A stretch of 25,788 bases of DNA from an uncultured Eubacterium sp. (lineage in GTDB: Bacteria; Bacillota; Clostridia; Oscillospirales; CAG-272), in assembly GCA_900544285.1 (NCBI GenBank), contig UQUT01000023.1:1-25788 (forward strand), written 5' to 3'. Both the position numbers and the translations under genes were made by a program. Shown here in pieces: positions 6,381 to 14,963 of the stretch. Below the pieces are notes generated by a model. That model was not told the DNA's origin. It saw only the letters and a program-made list of their open reading frames with translations, and made no database searches. Position 1 is the stretch's first letter. Each line of letters begins with the position of its first letter.

Positions 6381-8357
6381 TTATATGCTTACTTCAATCG
6401 TCTCGCCCTGCGGAATGTCAATCCGTTTGTCGCCGATGACGAGCACGCCGCCCGCAATGTCCGAACGAACCGTGGCGGTCTTCCCGTCCGACTTTACGTC
6501 AACCGTGCCGCCCGGAACGGGGACAGAGCCTTCAATTTTTCCGAAGCACATCAGATTCGGCTTGACCTCGTAGGTCGCATATGCGGCAGATGTCGGTCTG
6601 ACGCCGAGAGCATACTTGCCCATAAGATATATCGGCGATGCGCTCCAAGCGTGGCAAAGGCTCTTGCTGTAAGGTCTGCCGTACATAGCGTAATGCTCCG
6701 CGCCCTTCATGTTCGGGAAATATTCCTCCCAGAACGTCGTTGCGCCGAGGTTGACCATCCCGCCCCAATAGCTATGGAGCATATCCGTCACATAGTCAAA
6801 CTGACCGATCTCACACATTGCGTCAAGCTCGAAAAACTCGAAATACGGAGTCGTTATCGGCGGAATTTCCTTGTTCTTTATGACGTTATCAATAATCAGC
6901 CCGCGCTTTTCCGCGTCTGCTATGCCGAAAAGCAGCGCAAAAATATTTGCGTGACGGTTTACCCTGCGGCTGCCGCTCTGATAACTGTCGATATACGCTT
7001 TTTTCTCGTCGTCCCAGAAGTATTTATCAATGTTTTTCTTCATCTCCGACGCTTTTTCGCGATAGTCCGAAGCGTCCTCGCCGAGGAGCTCAAGTATCTC
7101 CGCATAGGCTTCATATGAGCGGCAAAGGAGCATCTGCTCTGCGGAGATTATCTCCGTTTTTTCAAGGTGCTTTGACCAGTCAATGAATGTCCAGTCGCCC
7201 TTGTCTGCATAACCGCCGATAAAGCCGTGTTCGGAGAGTCTGCTTTCAACAAGCTCCCACATATCCGGTATCTTCTTTGCCACGCGACGGACGAACTCAA
7301 TATCGCCCGTGTGGAAATAGTATTCCCATATTGCGATTATCCAATAGAACGTATAATCGACTATCGTGTTTATGTGCTGCGCCATTTTGCCATCGCCGCG
7401 GAGCATAAGCGTCGTTCTGCGGACAAGGTCAAGATCGCACGCGTAATAATAGTTTACAAAATAGCTCTGATAAGCGTCACCCGACCATACCCAGCGGTCA
7501 CGCTTGATTCCGTCAAAAAAGGCTTCTCTGCTGTTCAGCTCAAGCGTATATGCGCTGATATTCCATATTTTGTTTACAAGCTCGTCATCACAGGAGAATT
7601 TTCCTCTCGGACACAACGGCAGATATTCGTAATCGTAATAAACGGAAAAATCCTTGCAGTCATCCTTTATATAGACGTATCTGCAGGCGCGGCTGCGGAG
7701 GCGCATTTCTTTTCCCGAAAGGGTGACCGTATCTATTATTTCGGAATGCTCCGTATCAAGCGCTTCCTCGCGCGATTCGCCGTAGGCTATGAAAACGCTC
7801 TTCCCCCCGGACTTTATATCAGAGAAAACGAGCTTACCCATCAGCTCCCTGCCGAAATCAAAAAGCACGCCGCCGTCTGTGTTTTCTGTTTTGACAGGCG
7901 CAAGCCGCTCATATGAGAATTTGAAGATTTCGGGGTTGTCGTCGGGGCTGTCATACATATCGCTAGTGCCTGCCGGCTCATCGCCCATTCCGAACGAAGC
8001 CAGCTTCCAGCCATCACCCGATGCGAAATACTTTCCTTCGCACCATATCGCAGGCAGACCTCCGTCCTTGAAGGCGGAGAGTTTTATGAAGTTTCTTCCC
8101 GGAGCCAGAGTAATCCTTGCAGGTCCGAGATAACGCACGCCGTTTACTATTATTTCAAGTATACTGCCGTCGTTTGCCTTTGCAAAGAACTCCTCGCTCT
8201 CCTCAAGCTCGACTATCTTATAAAGCCTGACGTTTCTGTGCGGAGCGTCAACTCTCCACATCGGCGAATAATATTTCCCGTGCATTTCTCTTCTGTTGTT
8301 TACGAGCATTGCGTGATAAAGCTCGAAATCATCGGGATACCACATCCATTTTGCCAT
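6381..8357 (-). CDS. GH78-like alpha-L-rhamnosidase (Asp variant)
   Basis: A 658-residue probable alpha-L-rhamnosidase or related glycosidase with an (alpha/alpha)6 barrel, without signal peptide. N-terminal beta domains (1 to about 255) are followed by the barrel (about 260-585) and a short C-terminal beta domain (about 590-658). The catalytic-region motif DGIKRDRWVWSGD spans D282-D294. At the place where many GH78 enzymes have the general-acid Glu this protein has D287. The second acidic cluster is TTFWEEYF, with E544/E545, followed by SLCHAWSASPIYL. The start is ATG with GGAGGA 7 bases upstream; a 150-residue upstream extension would cross the promoter and is rejected. It is transcribed divergently from a second GH78 gene, so the two probably serve one substrate class such as pectin fragments or plant rhamnosides. 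Exact substrate unknown. Confidence 0.83.
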   Translation of the reverse strand: MAKWMWYPDDFELYHAMLVNNRREMHGKYYSPMWRVDAPHRNVRLYKIVELEESEEFFAKANDGSILEIIVNGVRYLGPARITLAPGRNFIKLSAFKDGGLPAIWCEGKYFASGDGWKLASFGMGDEPAGTSDMYDSPDDNPEIFKFSYERLAPVKTENTDGGVLFDFGRELMGKLVFSDIKSGGKSVFIAYGESREEALDTEHSEIIDTVTLSGKEMRLRSRACRYVYIKDDCKDFSVYYDYEYLPLCPRGKFSCDDELVNKIWNISAYTLELNSREAFFDGIKRDRWVWSGDAYQSYFVNYYYACDLDLVRRTTLMLRGDGKMAQHINTIVDYTFYWIIAIWEYYFHTGDIEFVRRVAKKIPDMWELVESRLSEHGFIGGYADKGDWTFIDWSKHLEKTEIISAEQMLLCRSYEAYAEILELLGEDASDYREKASEMKKNIDKYFWDDEKKAYIDSYQSGSRRVNRHANIFALLFGIADAEKRGLIIDNVIKNKEIPPITTPYFEFFELDAMCEIGQFDYVTDMLHSYWGGMVNLGATTFWEEYFPNMKGAEHYAMYGRPYSKSLCHAWSASPIYLMGKYALGVRPTSAAYATYEVKPNLMCFGKIEGSVPVPGGTVDVKSDGKTATVRSDIAGGVLVIGDKRIDIPQGETIEVSI

Positions 8358-8393
8358 ATAAATCTTCCTCCGCATAGGTTTTTCTTCGGGACT

Positions 8394-8422
8394 ATCATAC
8401 CGCAAGACGGGCTTTTTGTCAA
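8394..8422 (-). promoter_or_regulatory. Sigma-A promoter of the leftward GH78 gene
   Basis: TTGACA (8417-8422) and TATGAT (8394-8399) on the minus strand are separated by 17 bases. The leader before the ATG at 8357 is about 30 bases. Confidence 0.82.
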
Positions 8423-8443
8423 TACAAAAACCTCTTTTCCGTG

Positions 8444-8472
8444 TTGACACTTTCCCTCCCCCGTGATATACT
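8444..8472 (+). promoter_or_regulatory. Sigma-A promoter of the rightward GH78 gene
   Basis: TTGACA (8444-8449) and TATACT (8467-8472) are separated by 17 bases. Only 21 bases separate its -35 box from that of the opposing promoter, so one regulator bound there could control both genes. The -35 box sits in the near-palindrome GTGTTGACAC. Confidence 0.82.
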
Positions 8473-8507
8473 TTCCTTGCAAATATGTTTCCCGAAAGGA
8501 TTGTACC

Positions 8508-10631
8508 ATGCAGGATTATAAATTCAGAAAAGCCGTCCCCGTCTGGGCGGAGGGCAGAGAAAAGGAAATGAACGTCTGGCTTGCCTTTACGGCGAAGGTC
8601 GACGGAGGGAAAAGCACGGTTCTCGCCGTGACGGGCTCCTCGGCTTACAGCGTCCGCATAAACGGCGAATTTTTCGCCTTCGGTCCCGCCCGCTGTGCGC
8701 ACGGGTTTTACCGCGTTGACGAGCTCGATATAACAGATGCGCTGTCCGTCGGCAAAAACGAGGTAACCGTCACCGTTGCGGGCTATAACTGCAACGGCTT
8801 TTACCATATAGACCAGCCGTCATTCTTCTGCGCCGAACTGATATCGGGCGGTGAGGTTATCGCCGCAAGCGGATATGAGGGCTTTTCGTGCCGTGAGGTC
8901 TCCGAGCACGAGCAGAAGGCGGAAAGATACAGCTATCAGCGGACTTTTGTCGAGGTTTACAACGTCGGCGCAGAGGAAAAGCCGTCGCCGAAAATTGTCC
9001 GCACGGAGGATAAAAAATTCATCCGCCGCGACTGCTCATATACCCATTATGACAGAATCCCTGCCGAAAGCATAGCCTTCCGCGGCACGTTTACGGTCGG
9101 CGACCACAAAAGCGTCCTCCGCTATCCGAGACAGATAGGCTATCCGTATTTTTCATACAAGATATACCCTCTTTCCGAGGTCAGAACAGACCTTCATCTC
9201 CTTGCGAGAAACATCGATACACAGAGCATTTCCCCTTGCAAAGAAAATCCCGAGGGAGCAACAATAAGCAGCGGCGAATTTGCGATATATCATATGTCGC
9301 CCGAAATATCGGGAATGTTCTCTCTTGACGTGACAGCCGATGAAGATACCGAAATACTTCTTATGTTCGACGAGGTCATGCGCGACGGGAACCGCCTTGA
9401 TTATCGTCGCTTCGGCGCAACGGGCGCCCTGCTCTGGCGTTTGCCGGCGGGAAGTCATTCTCTTGAGAGTTTTGAGCCGTATTCCGCGTCTTATACAGGA
9501 CTTTACGTCCTGCGCGGAAGCGTGACGGTAAACAATATGAAAATGATATATTTCGGCGCCGACAAGCCGGACGTCCGCCTGAAAAACGCCGACGCCGACC
9601 TTGAAAAAATATTCAATGCCGCCGTCGAAACATACCGTCAGAACACGTTCACTCTGTATATGGACTGTCCGTCACGCGAGAGAGCCGGCTGGCTTTGCGA
9701 CAGCTTCTTTACCGGTCGCCATAAAAAAAAACTTACGGGAAAGAGTGAGATCGAACACAATTTTCTTGAAAACTTCCTTCTTCCGACTTCGTTTACCTGT
9801 ATTCCGGACGGAATGCTTCCCATGTGTTACCCCGCCGATCATTACAACGGCACCTTCATCCCGAACTGGGCAATGTTCTATGTGATCGAGCTTGAAGAAT
9901 ATCTCGGCAGAACGGGCGACAGAGCGCTTGTTGACCTTGCAAAAGACAAAATATCGGCTCTTATGCGCTGGTTTGAAAAATACGAAAACGAATATTCCCT
10001 CCTTGAAGATCTTGACGGCTGGGTGTTTGTCGAATGGTCAAAGTCAAATGAGCTGATAAAAAACGTCAACTTCCCTACGAATATGCTCTATGCAATGATG
10101 CTACGCTCGGTCTGCCGTCTTTACGACGACCGAAGTGCAGGCGAAAAAGCGGATAAAATCGAAAAGGCGATAAACGAGCTTTCGCCCATCGGCATTTTCT
10201 ATTGCGACAACGCCCTCCGCGGCGATGACGGACAGCTTCATCTTTCGGGAAAAATTACGGAAACCTGTCAGTATTACGCGTTCTTCTGCGGCACGGCAAC
10301 CCCCGAAAAGAATCCGGAGCTCTGGAAAGCACTTCTTTATGACTTCGGCCCGCAGCGTGTGCCGAGAGACAAGTGGCCGAACCTCCGTCCGGACGCAAAA
10401 TATCAGAATGTCTACCCTTCAAACGCTTTCATCGGCGACTATCTCCGCCTTGAGCTCCTCTTCCGCTACGGCGAGCACGAAAAGCTCATCGAAAACATAA
10501 AAGGATATTTCCTTGATATGGCGCGCACGACGGGCACCCTCTGGGAAAGCGAATCCGCCGCCGGCAGCTGCAATCACGGTTTCGCATCTCACGTCATCTA
10601 CTGGCTCGACAAAATGGGCCTGACGGAATAA
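8508..10631 (+). CDS. GH78-like alpha-L-rhamnosidase
   Basis: A 707-residue probable alpha-L-rhamnosidase, without signal peptide and so probably cytoplasmic. The N-terminal part (1 to about 130) resembles the carbohydrate-binding sandwich of the family (VRINGEFFAFGPAR). A further beta domain runs to about 360, then the (alpha/alpha)6 barrel. The barrel carries MDCPSRERAGW (385-395), with E391 at the expected general-acid position and D398 twelve residues after D386, as in characterised bacterial enzymes. Near the C-terminus GTLWE (E680) followed by CNHGFASH matches the region of the catalytic base. I chose the ATG at 8508 because AAGGA lies 7 bases upstream; the longer reading would start inside the promoter. 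It is only distantly similar to its divergent neighbour, so the two probably differ in linkage or aglycone preference. Confidence 0.87.
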   Translation: MQDYKFRKAVPVWAEGREKEMNVWLAFTAKVDGGKSTVLAVTGSSAYSVRINGEFFAFGPARCAHGFYRVDELDITDALSVGKNEVTVTVAGYNCNGFYHIDQPSFFCAELISGGEVIAASGYEGFSCREVSEHEQKAERYSYQRTFVEVYNVGAEEKPSPKIVRTEDKKFIRRDCSYTHYDRIPAESIAFRGTFTVGDHKSVLRYPRQIGYPYFSYKIYPLSEVRTDLHLLARNIDTQSISPCKENPEGATISSGEFAIYHMSPEISGMFSLDVTADEDTEILLMFDEVMRDGNRLDYRRFGATGALLWRLPAGSHSLESFEPYSASYTGLYVLRGSVTVNNMKMIYFGADKPDVRLKNADADLEKIFNAAVETYRQNTFTLYMDCPSRERAGWLCDSFFTGRHKKKLTGKSEIEHNFLENFLLPTSFTCIPDGMLPMCYPADHYNGTFIPNWAMFYVIELEEYLGRTGDRALVDLAKDKISALMRWFEKYENEYSLLEDLDGWVFVEWSKSNELIKNVNFPTNMLYAMMLRSVCRLYDDRSAGEKADKIEKAINELSPIGIFYCDNALRGDDGQLHLSGKITETCQYYAFFCGTATPEKNPELWKALLYDFGPQRVPRDKWPNLRPDAKYQNVYPSNAFIGDYLRLELLFRYGEHEKLIENIKGYFLDMARTTGTLWESESAAGSCNHGFASHVIYWLDKMGLTE

Positions 10632-10686
10632 CCGTCGGGCTTGCCGTAAGTCACGCATAAAACAGACCGAAACGGTCGCAAAACAC

Positions 10687-10713
10687 AAATCTCCGCTCCG
10701 ACGGAGATTTTTT
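10687..10713 (+). terminator. Intrinsic terminator of the rightward GH78 gene
   Basis: A 9-bp stem (10687-10695 with 10702-10710) has a 6-base loop and is followed by three more T. Two smaller 5-bp hairpins lie upstream (10622-10636, over the stop codon, and 10665-10677). Confidence 0.8.
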
Positions 10714-10735
10714 GTGCAATTTTTATTCATTTTCC

Positions 10736-10764
10736 TTGCATATTCATGTATATTATGATATAAT
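10736..10764 (+). promoter_or_regulatory. Promoter of the tlyA-nadK-argR-recN operon
   Basis: TTGCAT (10736-10741) and TATAAT (10759-10764) are separated by 17 bases. Transcription would start near 10771, about 23 bases before tlyA. Confidence 0.8.
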
Positions 10765-10793
10765 GAATAAAATAATTCTGTGAGGGCGGAGAT

Positions 10794-11597
10794 ATGCGCG
10801 CGGATGTTTTTCTTTTCAGAGTCGGGATGGCAAAGAGCCGCAGTCATGCGCAGGCTCTTATTTCGGGCGGAGTTCTCATTGGCGGGAAAAAGGTTGAAAA
10901 ACCGTCGACAGACGTCCCCGATGACACCGCAAAGGAATCCGTCACCATTCTTTCCCCCTCCGAATATGTCGGAAGGGGCGGGATAAAACTGCACCACGCG
11001 CTGAAAATGTTCGGCATTGACGCAGGCGGGCTCATCGCCGTCGACCTCGGCGCGTCGACGGGCGGCTTTACGGATTGCCTTCTTCAAAGCGGCGCAAAAA
11101 AGGTCTATGCCGTCGACGTCGGGCACGGTCAGCTCGCCCCATCGCTCTCCGCCGACGGGCGCGTCATAAATATGGAAGGAACAAACGCAAGAACGCTGAC
11201 AAAAGGCTCCTTTCCCGACGGAATCGACCTTGTCACAAGCGACCTTTCCTTCATTTCCCAGACGCTCGTCCTCCCTGCGGTCTCAGACATTCTTTCCGGC
11301 GGCGGGATGTTTGTTTCGCTCATAAAGCCACAGTTTGAAGCCGGCAAGGGCAACGTCGGCAAGGGCGGAATAGTCAGGGACAGAAAAGTCCACTGCGAAG
11401 TGATTGAAAACGTTTTCGCCGCGGCAAGAGCGCACGGGCTGGAGCCGCGTATGCTTGCGCCGTCCGCAATCGAAGGCGGCGACGGAAACAGAGAATATAT
11501 CGCGCTTTTCGTCAAGGGCGCGAAGCGCATGGAAATAACTGAAAAACAGATTTCTGACATTGTAAATTCCAAGGACTGTGAGGTAGTCATAAAATGA
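10794..11597 (+). CDS. tlyA: TlyA family rRNA (cytidine-2'-O)-methyltransferase
   Basis: A 267-residue S-adenosylmethionine-dependent enzyme. In the family it methylates ribose 2'-O of cytidines in 23S rRNA, and in some species 16S rRNA as well; the old name hemolysin reflects a disputed activity. An S4 RNA-binding domain (1 to about 60, MRADVFLFRVGMAKSRSHAQ) is followed by an FtsJ-like methyltransferase domain. That domain carries the SAM-binding motif VDLGASTGGFTDCLL and the later motif SLIKPQFEAGKGNVGKGGIV. The length is normal. GAGGG lies 7 bases before the ATG. It is first in the operon and overlaps nadK by four bases (ATGA), so the two are translationally coupled. The order tlyA-nadK-argR-recN is conserved in many Firmicutes. 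Confidence 0.93.
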   Translation: MRADVFLFRVGMAKSRSHAQALISGGVLIGGKKVEKPSTDVPDDTAKESVTILSPSEYVGRGGIKLHHALKMFGIDAGGLIAVDLGASTGGFTDCLLQSGAKKVYAVDVGHGQLAPSLSADGRVINMEGTNARTLTKGSFPDGIDLVTSDLSFISQTLVLPAVSDILSGGGMFVSLIKPQFEAGKGNVGKGGIVRDRKVHCEVIENVFAAARAHGLEPRMLAPSAIEGGDGNREYIALFVKGAKRMEITEKQISDIVNSKDCEVVIK

Positions 11598-12466
11598 ACG
11601 AAGCAAAGCGAGTCGCGGTGTTCACGAACAACAAGCGCGATCCCGATTATTCATATCTCAGAAAAACCGTATATACTCTCCTCGCGGCAGGCGCGGAGGT
11701 TCTTGCCGACATGCGTTACCGCAGCTGTCTCGGAGAATCGCGCGACGGCGTCAAGCTCTGCTCATATACAGAGGAAATGCTTGCGGGCGCGGATGTTGCA
11801 GTCGTGCTCGGAGGCGATGGGTCGATACTTGAAATATGTGAAAAAACCGCGGCGCACAATCTTCCCGTGTTCGGGATAAATTTAGGGCACCTCGGCTATC
11901 TTACGACGATCGAAAAGGACGATATTTCAAAGCTCTCGGAGCTTGTCCGCGGAAATTACACGGTCGACGAAAGAATGATGATCGACGTGCGCATAATCGA
12001 TAAGAACGTTCTTCACGAGCTCCGTGCTCTGAACGACGTTGTCATTGCAAGCGGAACGCGGGCAAGAATCGGATGTTTTTCCGTCAAGTGCGATAAAAAC
12101 CGCGCGATAGGAATAAAGGGCGACGGCGTCGTCATCGCGACGCCCACGGGCTCGACGGCATATTCCCTTTCCGCAGGCGGGCCCGTGATCGATACGCGCG
12201 CGGAGCTGTTCTGTATAACCCCGATCGCGCCTCATTCGCTTGCGTCAAGACCGATTGTCGTAACAGCGGACTCCGTCATAACGGCTTCCGGCTGCACGCT
12301 CGCCCCGCAGACTGATATATACATCGCCGCGGACGGAAGAAAGGGTGTCTCCGTTTCGGAGCATGCGATGGTTGAAATAAAGCGGTCGCCGCTGAAAACG
12401 CGTCTCTGCCGGATAGGCGACGACGGATTTTTCGATATACTGACAAAGAAAATGCACAGCATATAA
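11594..12466 (+). CDS. nadK: NAD kinase
   Basis: A 290-residue NAD(+) kinase that phosphorylates NAD to NADP, using ATP or polyphosphate, in the cytoplasm. The catalytic motif GGDGS is at residues 73-77, preceded by VAVVL. It is followed by the expected NLGHLGYLTTIE and the NAD-binding region GDGVVIATPTGSTAYSLSAGGPV. The length matches bacterial NadK. The ATG overlaps the tlyA stop as ATGA. It lies in the conserved cluster with argR and recN. Confidence 0.95.
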   Translation: MNEAKRVAVFTNNKRDPDYSYLRKTVYTLLAAGAEVLADMRYRSCLGESRDGVKLCSYTEEMLAGADVAVVLGGDGSILEICEKTAAHNLPVFGINLGHLGYLTTIEKDDISKLSELVRGNYTVDERMMIDVRIIDKNVLHELRALNDVVIASGTRARIGCFSVKCDKNRAIGIKGDGVVIATPTGSTAYSLSAGGPVIDTRAELFCITPIAPHSLASRPIVVTADSVITASGCTLAPQTDIYIAADGRKGVSVSEHAMVEIKRSPLKTRLCRIGDDGFFDILTKKMHSI

Positions 12467-12483
12467 GAAAGGATAAAGATCAA

Positions 12484-12936
12484 ATGAAAAGCATGCGTCA
12501 CACAGCGATACTCAAAATCATTTCCGAGCAGGCGATTGAAACGCAGGACGACCTCATCACAAAGCTTAAGGAAAGCGGGTTTGACGTCACCCAGGCGACA
12601 GTCTCGCGCGATATAAAGCAGCTCGGGCTTGTGAAAACCTCCGATGACGGCGGCAAATACCGCTATTGCGCCCCGCGCCCGTCATCCGGAACGGATTCCA
12701 AATTCAAAAACATACTGACGGAAGCCGTCGTTTCCGCGGAAAATGCGGAAAATATGATCGTCGTAAAGACCTATTCGGGAATGGCAAACGCAGCGGCGGC
12801 TGCAATCGACGCTCTCGCGGCGGACAGAATTCTCGGCAGCATCGCCGGCGACGACACGATACTCATTGTCACAAGGAACGACAGTGACGCGGAGGAGTTC
12901 GCCGTACTTCTGAAGGACGTTATCGGGCTTGCATAA
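12484..12936 (+). CDS. argR: Arginine repressor ArgR/AhrC
   Basis: A 150-residue hexameric, arginine-sensing transcription factor that controls arginine biosynthesis and catabolism genes. The N-terminal winged helix (about 1-70) has the usual features AILKIISEQAIETQDDL and TQATVSRDIKQLGLVK. The C-terminal oligomerisation and arginine-binding domain (about 78-150) carries the binding motif GDDTILIVTRND. It starts 17 bases after nadK, with AAGGA about 10 bases before the ATG; a second in-frame ATG at codon 4 is less likely. No arginine biosynthesis genes are nearby, which is normal for this conserved gene order. Confidence 0.94.
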   Translation: MKSMRHTAILKIISEQAIETQDDLITKLKESGFDVTQATVSRDIKQLGLVKTSDDGGKYRYCAPRPSSGTDSKFKNILTEAVVSAENAENMIVVKTYSGMANAAAAAIDALAADRILGSIAGDDTILIVTRNDSDAEEFAVLLKDVIGLA

Positions 12937-12963
12937 CAAATCTTTTCAAAGGAGGAGCATGAT

Positions 12964-14640
12964 ATGCTGAAAGAGCTGTATATAAAAAACGTGGCTATAA
13001 TCAAGGAACAGCGTCTCTCCTTTGACAGAGGCTTCACAGTTCTTACTGGCGAGACCGGCGCGGGAAAATCGATAATAATCGAGTCTGTCGGACTGATATG
13101 CGGCGCAAGAGCGTCAAAGGAAAGCATACGCTCCGGAGAGGAAAAAGCGAGCGTCACGGCGCTCTTTTCGGACATACCATCACACACCGCAAGGGCGCTT
13201 TCCGATATGGGCTTCGACTGCGACGGCGGAGAGCTTGTCATTTCAAGAGAGGTGACAGCGGGCGGCGGCAGCGCGAGAATCGGCGGCAGACCCGTTTCCG
13301 TCTCCCAGCTTCGCGACGCCGCAATGCTGCTTGTGAATATTCACGGTCAACACGCAAGTCAGGCGCTTTTGTGCGAGGAAAACCACCTCGGTTATCTCGA
13401 CGCATTCTCGGACGTTGAAAAGGAGCTTTCGGAATATTCCGGACTTTATAAAAACGCAACGGAGCTGAAATCAAAGCTCGTTTCGCTTACGCACGACGAG
13501 CGCGAAAAACAGCGCAGAATCGAAATGCTGAAATTCCAGATAGACGAGATAAAATCCGCAAACGTCAAAAACGGCGAGGAGGAAGAACTCGAAGCGCTGA
13601 AAGTAAAGATCAGAAATGCAGAAAAAATAAGTAAATATTCGAAGCTGATAATCAAAGCGCTTTACCGCAGCGAAAAAACAATCCCCGCAGCCGACCTTGC
13701 TTCAAAGGCGGCGGAGGCAATCGGCGAGCTTTCGGACATCATCCCGAAGGCGCAGGAATATATCGAATATCTGACAGACTTTTCGTACCGTTGCGAGGAC
13801 ATCGCGGAGACTGTCCGCAAGGAGTGCGACACGGGGGTCAAAAATCCCGATGAAGCGCTGGACAGAATTGAAGAAAGACTTGATACTCTCCGTCGTCTCA
13901 AAAGAAAATACGGAGCGTCGACCGAGGAAATTCTGAAGTTCAGGGCAGAGGCGGAAAAGGAGCTTTCCGAAATAGAATCTTCGGACGAACGCGCCGAGGA
14001 GATAAAGGACGAGCTTACGAAAATCCGTCGCGAAATGACATCGCTTGCGTCATCCATAAGCGAAAAGCGAAAAGCCGCCGCAAAGCTGCTGAACGAAAAA
14101 ATGGTCTCCGAACTTGCATATCTCGAAATGGCAAAAGTTCGCTTCGACGCTGAAATAATCCCTTCGCAGGTCTATCTGCCGACGGGAACCGACAACGTCC
14201 GCTTTCTCATTTCGGCAAACGCAGGAGAGCCTCTCGCCCCGCTTTCGAAAATTGCGTCCGGCGGCGAGCTTTCAAGAACGATGCTTGCGCTCAAATGCGC
14301 CCTCGCCGACAAGGAAATGACCCCGACGCTCATTTTCGACGAGGTCGATACGGGTATTTCCGGCAAAACGTCGTATAAAATCGGCAAGAAGCTGCGCGAC
14401 TGCTCAAAGACCGCGCAGGTCATCTGCGTGACGCATTCCCCGCAGATAGCGTCGCAGGCAGATATGCACATAAAAATCGCAAAGCGCGAAGAGGACGGCA
14501 GAACCGTCACCTCTTCGACAGTCCTCGACCGCGACGGCAGGATAAGCGAGCTTGCAAGAATAATCGGCGGAGAGAAAATAACAGAAAAAACATTGACAGC
14601 CGCCGCAGAAATGCTCGATTCTGCCGAAAATAAGGCTTGA
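12964..14640 (+). CDS. recN: DNA repair protein RecN
   Basis: A 558-residue SMC-like ATPase acting early in recombinational repair of double-strand breaks. It has an N-terminal Walker A motif GETGAGKS (residues 29-36) and a central coiled coil (about 150-380, rich in Glu, Lys and Leu). The C-terminal ABC signature region SGGELSRTML is followed by Walker B TLIFDEVDTGISG and the His-loop region VICVTHSPQIASQAD. The length is normal. The start ATG has GGAGG about 8 bases upstream. It is the last gene of the tlyA operon. Its TGA stop lies inside the -35 box of the next promoter, and no terminator follows until the tyrosine T-box. Confidence 0.95.
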   Translation: MLKELYIKNVAIIKEQRLSFDRGFTVLTGETGAGKSIIIESVGLICGARASKESIRSGEEKASVTALFSDIPSHTARALSDMGFDCDGGELVISREVTAGGGSARIGGRPVSVSQLRDAAMLLVNIHGQHASQALLCEENHLGYLDAFSDVEKELSEYSGLYKNATELKSKLVSLTHDEREKQRRIEMLKFQIDEIKSANVKNGEEEELEALKVKIRNAEKISKYSKLIIKALYRSEKTIPAADLASKAAEAIGELSDIIPKAQEYIEYLTDFSYRCEDIAETVRKECDTGVKNPDEALDRIEERLDTLRRLKRKYGASTEEILKFRAEAEKELSEIESSDERAEEIKDELTKIRREMTSLASSISEKRKAAAKLLNEKMVSELAYLEMAKVRFDAEIIPSQVYLPTGTDNVRFLISANAGEPLAPLSKIASGGELSRTMLALKCALADKEMTPTLIFDEVDTGISGKTSYKIGKKLRDCSKTAQVICVTHSPQIASQADMHIKIAKREEDGRTVTSSTVLDRDGRISELARIIGGEKITEKTLTAAAEMLDSAENKA

Positions 14641-14665
14641 CAAGCCGCACGGCAGGTGTTATAAT
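14637..14665 (+). promoter_or_regulatory. Consensus sigma-A promoter of tyrS
   Basis: TTGACA (14637-14642) and TATAAT (14660-14665), with a 17-base spacer, match consensus perfectly. The recN stop codon TGA (14638-14640) lies within the -35 box. Transcription would start near 14672, just before Stem I of the T-box. Confidence 0.88.
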
Positions 14666-14676
14666 ACAGTCAAAAT

Positions 14677-14931
14677 GGCTGTGACGAAGAAAAGTAAGGC
14701 TGTTTTTCCGTGCAGAGAGCCGCCGTTTGGTGCAAGGCGGTCGGAAATCACCCCGAAAATACACTTCAGAGCCGCACACCGAAAGGTTTTCCGAGTAGGC
14801 CGTGACGGGTGCGCCCGTTAGCGCGCAGGGGTTTTATATGAAACCCGCAAAGGTTCATTCCGCGAGGAATGGGCGAATTGAGGTGGTAACACGGAACTTC
14901 CGTCCTCTGCAAACGCAGGGGACGTTTTTTT
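14677..14931 (+). promoter_or_regulatory. Tyrosine T-box riboswitch upstream of tyrS
   Basis: A tRNA-sensing leader that lets tyrS be transcribed when tRNA-Tyr is uncharged. The base of Stem I is GGCT (14677-14680) with AGCC (14770-14773), and GAAG (14686-14689) with CTTC (14764-14767). An AGTA motif is at 14693-14696, and the apical AGAG and TTTGGTGCAA elements are present (about 14714-14735). The specifier codon is TAC (14760-14762), coding for tyrosine. The T-box sequence AGGTGGTAACACGG (14881-14894) contains TGGT, which pairs with a tRNA ending ACCA. The terminator stem is 14901-14910 with 14915-14924, followed by seven T. This accounts for the gap of more than 300 bases between recN and tyrS. 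Confidence 0.95.
14901..14931 (+). terminator. T-box terminator hairpin
   Basis: A 10-bp stem with one wobble and an AAAC loop is followed by seven T (14925-14931). It competes with the antiterminator formed by the T-box sequence. Transcripts reading through from recN would also meet it. Confidence 0.92.
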
Positions 14932-14963
14932 GTCCCCAAATAAACAAAAAAGGAGAAAAGAAA

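Noticed and set aside
8358..8807. 150-residue N-terminal extension of the leftward GH78 enzyme
   Set aside because: It runs through the promoter and into the opposing gene; the ATG at 8357 has a strong ribosome site.
10419..11126. 235-residue minus-strand frame across the GH78 end and tlyA start
   Set aside because: It crosses a terminator, a promoter and two genes on the other strand.
14802..14963. 54-residue N-terminal extension of TyrRS
   Set aside because: The stretch is the T-box antiterminator and terminator region; the ATG at 14964 has the ribosome site.
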